Origin: an uncultured Neisseriaceae bacterium
Lineage (GTDB): Bacteria; Pseudomonadota; Gammaproteobacteria; Burkholderiales; UBA11063
Reading direction: 5' to 3'
DNA length: 19,281 nucleotides
Assembly: GCA_937952895.1 (NCBI GenBank)
Contig: CALFYC010000109.1
Coordinates: 1-19,281, forward strand
In this document: one piece after another, positions 15,266 to 19,281 of the stretch
How positions within the stretch are numbered: the stretch's first letter is position 1
How the letters are laid out: the number at the start of each line of letters is the position of its first letter
Notes under the pieces: model-generated
What the model was told of the DNA's origin: nothing
What the model saw: the letters and a program-made list of their open reading frames with translations, nothing else
Databases searched by the model: none
Program-made: the position numbers and the translations under genes

Positions 15266-16462
15266 ATGCGATTAAAGTTAGGTTTTGGAAACCAATGTTT
15301 ACTTGCTCTGGTTTTTGGTTTAATCATTGGACATTATTTACCAACTAGTGTGGTAAATACTTATATTAGTCCTTTTGGAAAAGCTTTTTTAAAGCTCCTG
15401 CAATTAATTATTGTGCCACTTACTTTTTCGACGATTGTGGCAAGCTTTTCTAAATTAGAAAATATTTCAATGGTTAAACAATTAGGATTTAAAACTATTT
15501 TTTGGTTTATTCTAACAGCATTAATTGCAAGTTCAATTGGAGTTATTGTGGGAGTTGTTATTGCTCCAGGAACTAATTTGATCCAAAATAGTTTAAGTGG
15601 TTATACTCCAAGAACTATTCCAAGTATTTCAGAAACTTTAATTGATATGTTACCTGGAAATTTAATCCAAGAAGTAGCCAATGGTAAAATTATTCCGATA
15701 ATTTTATTTGCTATATTTTTTGGAATTGCATTAACTTCACTACATGAAAAGGGTAATACAGTAAAAGCTTTTTTTAGTGAATTTTCGGAAACAATGTTTA
15801 AAATTACGCGTGTAATTATTCGTATGTCCCCAATTGGAATTTTTGCTTTAATTGCTGAGGTTGGTAATAGTTATGGAATTGAGACGTTAATTCCATTGGC
15901 TAAATTTATAATCGCAATTTATCTTGCATGTATCTTACAATTAATTGTCTATGGAATCCTTATAACAGTTTTTGCCAAAAAAAATCCATTTAAATTCTTT
16001 AAAGAATTTTATCCTGCTATGGTAACTGCATTTACCACATCTTCAAGTTTAGGAACATTGCCAGTTACTCTTGAAACATTGGTTGATCGAGTTAAAGTTA
16101 AAAAGCAAGTTGCTGGGTTTGTAGCTCCCCTTGGTGCCACTATGAAAATGGATGGTTGTGGGGCGATTTATCCAGCAATTGTTTGTGTTTTAACTGCCAA
16201 TTTATTCCATATTCCATTATCATTACAACATTATTTGATTATCATAATTACTGCATCAATTGCAACAATTGGTACAGCCGGGGTCCCAGGAACTGCTTCA
16301 ATTATGGCAACCTTAGTTTTAACGAGTGTTGGTCTTCCATTAAATGGACTTGCCATGATCATTGGAATAGATAAAATTATAGATATGATGAGAACTACTA
16401 CTAATGTTACAGGTTCTGGAACTGTTAGTGTATTGGTGAATAAAGATTTTGAGTTGAAATAG
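15266..16462 (+). CDS. SLC1/DAACS-family dicarboxylate or amino acid:cation symporter
   Basis: A 398-residue inner-membrane symporter with the glutamate-transporter fold. Re-entrant hairpin HP1 carries TTSSSLGTLP (257-266), HP2 carries GTAGVPGTA (336-344), and TM8 keeps Asp369, Asp373, Arg376 and Asn380 in IDKIIDMMRTTTNV, equivalent to the substrate and cation ligands D390/D394/R397/N401 of GltPh. The TM7 motif, NMDGT in classical members, is KMDGC here (294-298), so the substrate may differ from glutamate or aspartate; cystine-type relatives also have Cys in this area. Retained Arg376 favours an acidic side chain. No signal peptide. The start is 14 bp after ychF and alaS follows 26 bp after its stop, so all are probably cotranscribed. 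Confidence 0.88.
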   Translation: MRLKLGFGNQCLLALVFGLIIGHYLPTSVVNTYISPFGKAFLKLLQLIIVPLTFSTIVASFSKLENISMVKQLGFKTIFWFILTALIASSIGVIVGVVIAPGTNLIQNSLSGYTPRTIPSISETLIDMLPGNLIQEVANGKIIPIILFAIFFGIALTSLHEKGNTVKAFFSEFSETMFKITRVIIRMSPIGIFALIAEVGNSYGIETLIPLAKFIIAIYLACILQLIVYGILITVFAKKNPFKFFKEFYPAMVTAFTTSSSLGTLPVTLETLVDRVKVKKQVAGFVAPLGATMKMDGCGAIYPAIVCVLTANLFHIPLSLQHYLIIIITASIATIGTAGVPGTASIMATLVLTSVGLPLNGLAMIIGIDKIIDMMRTTTNVTGSGTVSVLVNKDFELK

Positions 16463-16488
16463 GTTGATTTTTAAGGAAACAGCGAATT

Positions 16489-19281
16489 ATGCAAGTAAGT
16501 GAGATTCGGCGTAAATTTATTGATTATTTTGTAAATAAAGGGCATACTGCAGTTAGATCTAGTTCATTAGTTCCATATAATGATCCTACGTTATTATTTA
16601 CTAATGCTGGAATGAATCAATTTAAAGATGTGTTTTTAGGTTTAGAAAAACGTGATTATGTTAAGGCAGTCTCATCACAAAAGTGTGTTAGAGCTGGTGG
16701 TAAACACAACGATCTAGAAAATGTTGGTTATACTGCACGCCATCATACATTTTTTGAAATGCTTGGAAATTTTAGTTTTGGTGATTATTTTAAACGTGAT
16801 GCAATTATTTATGCGTGGGAATTCTTAGTGAAAGAGCTTGGATTACCTAAAGAGAAACTTTATGTGACAATCTATCATACAGATGATGAGGCATATGATT
16901 TATGGCATAAAACGATTGGGTTAAGTGCTGATAGAATTATTCGGATTGGTGATAAATTAGGCGGTGGATCAGATAATTTTTGGCAAATGGGGGAAACAGG
17001 ACCATGTGGACCATGCACTGAAATATTTTATGATCATGGGGAAAGTGTTTTTGGAGGATTACCCGGATCAAAAGATGAAGATGGTGATCGTTATATTGAG
17101 ATTTGGAATTGTGTTTTTATGCAGTTTTGTCGCGATGAAGATGGGAAATTAAATCCATTACCTAAACCTTCTGTCGATACTGGCATGGGATTAGAAAGAA
17201 TCTCTGCAGTTTTACAAAATGTGCATAGTAATTATGAAATTGATTTATTTCAAGCACTAATTAATCAAGCTGCACGAATTACTAAATCTACAGATAAAAC
17301 AAATGTATCACTGAAAGTTTTAGCAGATCATATTCGTTCGATATCATTTTTAATTGCTGATGGGGTTGTGCCATCTAATGAGGGGCGTGGTTATGTTCTA
17401 CGTAGGATTATTCGTAGAGCAATTCGTCATGGTTATAAATTAGATATGCATGAACCATTTTTATATCAATTAGTTGCTGAATTAGTTAAACAAATGGGGC
17501 CAGCATATTCTGAGTTAGCCAAGCAACAAACGATAATTGAAGATACAATAAAACAAGAAGAAGAAAAATTCTTACAAACTATTGAAACAGGAATGATTTT
17601 ATTAAAAGAAGAATTAATCAATGTTAAAAATAAAACTTTATCTGGTGAAATTGCTTTTAAATTATATGATACATATGGTTTTCCATTAGATCTAACTAGT
17701 GATATTTGTCGTGAAATTGATATTACAGTTGATCTAGATGGTTTTGATTTAGCTATGGCTAAACAAAAAAGCATGGCAAAAGCTTCTGGAAAATTTAAAA
17801 TCAACAAGGCCTTAGATTATAATGGGCCTGATACTCGTTTTGCAGGTTATTTAGAGACTAATACTACTGCCAAAGTCGTTGCTTTATATGAGGGGGATAA
17901 ATTAGTTCAAGCCCTTACCAAAGATACTGATGGAGTAATAGTTTTGGATAAAACAGTCTTTTATGCTGAAGGTGGTGGTCAAGTTGGGGATACTGGGATT
18001 ATTCAAGCAGGTGGCGGAATTGATTCAATTTTTGAAGTTCAAGATACCCAAAAAATTAGGCCGCAAGTAGTTGGTCATTTCGGAAAATTGGCTTCAGGTT
18101 CAATAAAAGTCGGTGATGATGTTACTGTTACCTTTGATTTGCATAAGCGTTTAGCAACAGCTAGAAATCATTCAGTAACACATTTATTACATAAAGCTTT
18201 ACATGAAGTAATTGGAAATCATGCAGTTCAGAAAGGTTCTTTAGTTTGTGATGAATATACGAGATTTGATTTTTCACATGATAAGCCACTTACAAGTAAG
18301 GAAGTTGAAGAAATTGAACGAATTGTGAATCATGTAATCATGATGAATTATGAAGTAAGTCATCTTAATATGAGTTATGATGATGCAATTAAAAATGGTG
18401 CAATGGCATTATTTGGTGAAAAGTATAGCAATAATGTTCGTGTCATTAAGATGGGGGATTTTTCTACAGAATTATGTGGTGGAACTCATGTTCATAGAAC
18501 TGGAGATATTGGCTTTTTTACCATTACCAATGAATCAGGAGTTGCAAGCGGTGTTAGAAGAATAGAAGCTATTACCGGAGAAGTTGCTTTAAAACAAATG
18601 CAAAAAAATATGTCAATTTTAGATAGACTTCGTGATGAATTAAGGGCTCAAACTAATGATATTATATTAGATAAGTTGGCTATGTTATCTAATGAAAATA
18701 AAAATCTAGTTAAGGATTTAAATGATTTACGTTCTAAATTAGCTCTTAGCCAAGCCGATAAATTATTAGATAAAGTAGAAACATTAGATTCTGGTATAAA
18801 GTTATTAGTGCTTGAATTAAAAGAGACAGATAACAAAATTATTCTTGATTTAGTTGAAAACCTTAAAGATAAACTAGGTAGTGGAATTATTGTTGTTGGG
18901 GTTAATAATTTAGATAAAGTAAATTTAGTTGTTGGTGTAACTAAAGATTTAACAAGTAAGTATAAAGCTGGAACGATAATTACCCATTTAGCAGCTAAGT
19001 TAGGTGGCAAAGGTGGTGGTCGCCCAGATTTAGCACAAGGTGCTGGGATTGAAGTGCAAAAATTAACTGTTACGTTAAATGAAGTAAAAGATTTTATAAA
19101 TAATATTAATCCAATAAATGAAAAACCAGCAAAGACTAAAAAAGCTATTAAAAAAATTACTAAAAAATCAAAAAAAAATGAGAAAAATTTATTTTTTGAT
19201 AATATGTCGGATTCACCAACAGATGTTAATACCGATATTTCAACTAATATTTCAACTAATATTTCAACAGATCAAGAAACA
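16489..19281 (+). CDS. alaS: Alanyl-tRNA synthetase with C-terminal extension (3' end outside window)
   Basis: At least 931 codons, open to the right edge. It charges tRNA-Ala. The class II catalytic domain is typical (SSSLVPYNDPTLLFTNAGM, KCVRAGGKHNDLENVG, FFEMLGNFSFGDYFK), followed by the tRNA-recognition domain with GRGYVLRRIIRRAIRHG. The editing domain has zinc ligands His561, His565, Cys663 and His667 (NHSVTHLLHKAL; LCGGTH). The C-Ala domain ends near residue 874 after GGKGGGRPDLAQ. A usual AlaS stops about here, but this one continues at least 57 residues: a lysine-rich stretch (KTKKAIKKITKKSKK) and then Asp/Ser/Thr/Asn-rich repeats. AAGGA at 16473-16477 is the ribosome binding site. 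Confidence 0.96.
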   Translation, partial: MQVSEIRRKFIDYFVNKGHTAVRSSSLVPYNDPTLLFTNAGMNQFKDVFLGLEKRDYVKAVSSQKCVRAGGKHNDLENVGYTARHHTFFEMLGNFSFGDYFKRDAIIYAWEFLVKELGLPKEKLYVTIYHTDDEAYDLWHKTIGLSADRIIRIGDKLGGGSDNFWQMGETGPCGPCTEIFYDHGESVFGGLPGSKDEDGDRYIEIWNCVFMQFCRDEDGKLNPLPKPSVDTGMGLERISAVLQNVHSNYEIDLFQALINQAARITKSTDKTNVSLKVLADHIRSISFLIADGVVPSNEGRGYVLRRIIRRAIRHGYKLDMHEPFLYQLVAELVKQMGPAYSELAKQQTIIEDTIKQEEEKFLQTIETGMILLKEELINVKNKTLSGEIAFKLYDTYGFPLDLTSDICREIDITVDLDGFDLAMAKQKSMAKASGKFKINKALDYNGPDTRFAGYLETNTTAKVVALYEGDKLVQALTKDTDGVIVLDKTVFYAEGGGQVGDTGIIQAGGGIDSIFEVQDTQKIRPQVVGHFGKLASGSIKVGDDVTVTFDLHKRLATARNHSVTHLLHKALHEVIGNHAVQKGSLVCDEYTRFDFSHDKPLTSKEVEEIERIVNHVIMMNYEVSHLNMSYDDAIKNGAMALFGEKYSNNVRVIKMGDFSTELCGGTHVHRTGDIGFFTITNESGVASGVRRIEAITGEVALKQMQKNMSILDRLRDELRAQTNDIILDKLAMLSNENKNLVKDLNDLRSKLALSQADKLLDKVETLDSGIKLLVLELKETDNKIILDLVENLKDKLGSGIIVVGVNNLDKVNLVVGVTKDLTSKYKAGTIITHLAAKLGGKGGGRPDLAQGAGIEVQKLTVTLNEVKDFINNINPINEKPAKTKKAIKKITKKSKKNEKNLFFDNMSDSPTDVNTDISTNISTNISTDQET
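19237..19272 (+). repeat. 12-bp tandem repeat inside the alaS extension
   Basis: ATTTCAACTAAT occurs twice exactly (19237-19248, 19249-19260), and a third copy (19261-19272) ends ATTTCAACAGAT. The unit is in frame and encodes I-S-T-N, giving DISTNISTNISTD. Unit length divisible by three means copy-number change would not shift the frame. Confidence 0.8.

Noticed and set aside
17466..19010. Several long reading frames antisense to or out of frame with alaS
   Set aside because: They lie within strongly conserved alaS coding sequence and have no ribosome binding sites or family signatures of their own.
1..19281. Defence island, prophage, CRISPR, insertion sequence or tRNA genes
   Set aside because: No transposase, integrase, restriction, toxin-antitoxin or repeat-spacer pattern and no tRNA cloverleaf was found on either strand.

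Overview
The window is AT-rich chromosomal DNA, roughly one third G+C by eye, from a Gram-negative bacterium. Remembered comparisons of LepA, YajQ and AlaS fit betaproteobacterial (Neisseriales-type) proteins better than gammaproteobacterial ones, so a low-GC member of the Neisseriales or a close relative is my best guess. No phylogeny could be run and no species is claimed. No rRNA, tRNA, CRISPR array, insertion sequence or prophage was found.

Left part (1-8540) is a mixed accessory region. It starts with a minus-strand gene fragment at the left edge that looks frameshifted. Next come a strong promoter and a GH18 chitinase-like lipoprotein with a rho-independent terminator. They are followed by an exported acetolactate decarboxylase, a VUT-family membrane transporter, a convergent GT22-type polytopic glycosyltransferase and an HSL-like alpha/beta hydrolase. 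The part ends with a PnuC-family transporter behind a clear TPP riboswitch (hence PnuT, a thiamine transporter) and a MerR/TipA-type regulator whose promoter carries the MerR hallmarks: a 19-bp spacer with a dyad inside it.

Right part (8839-19281) is a tightly packed plus-strand housekeeping cluster: yajQ, metN, lepA, pth, a PcaD-like alpha/beta hydrolase, then after a 122-bp gap a free methionine-R-sulfoxide reductase, ychF, an SLC1-type (glutamate/dicarboxylate family) symporter and alaS, which runs off the right edge. Three of these serve translation or ribosomes (lepA, pth, alaS), with ychF also ribosome-associated. Two concern methionine (metN import ATPase, fRMsr repair), and the SLC1 protein imports an amino acid or dicarboxylate.

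I did not find a convincing new multi-gene system. The most informative points are the riboswitch-based reassignment of the PnuC-like protein, the MerR operator, the exported acetolactate decarboxylase paired with a VUT transporter, and a long lysine-rich, repeat-containing C-terminal extension on AlaS.
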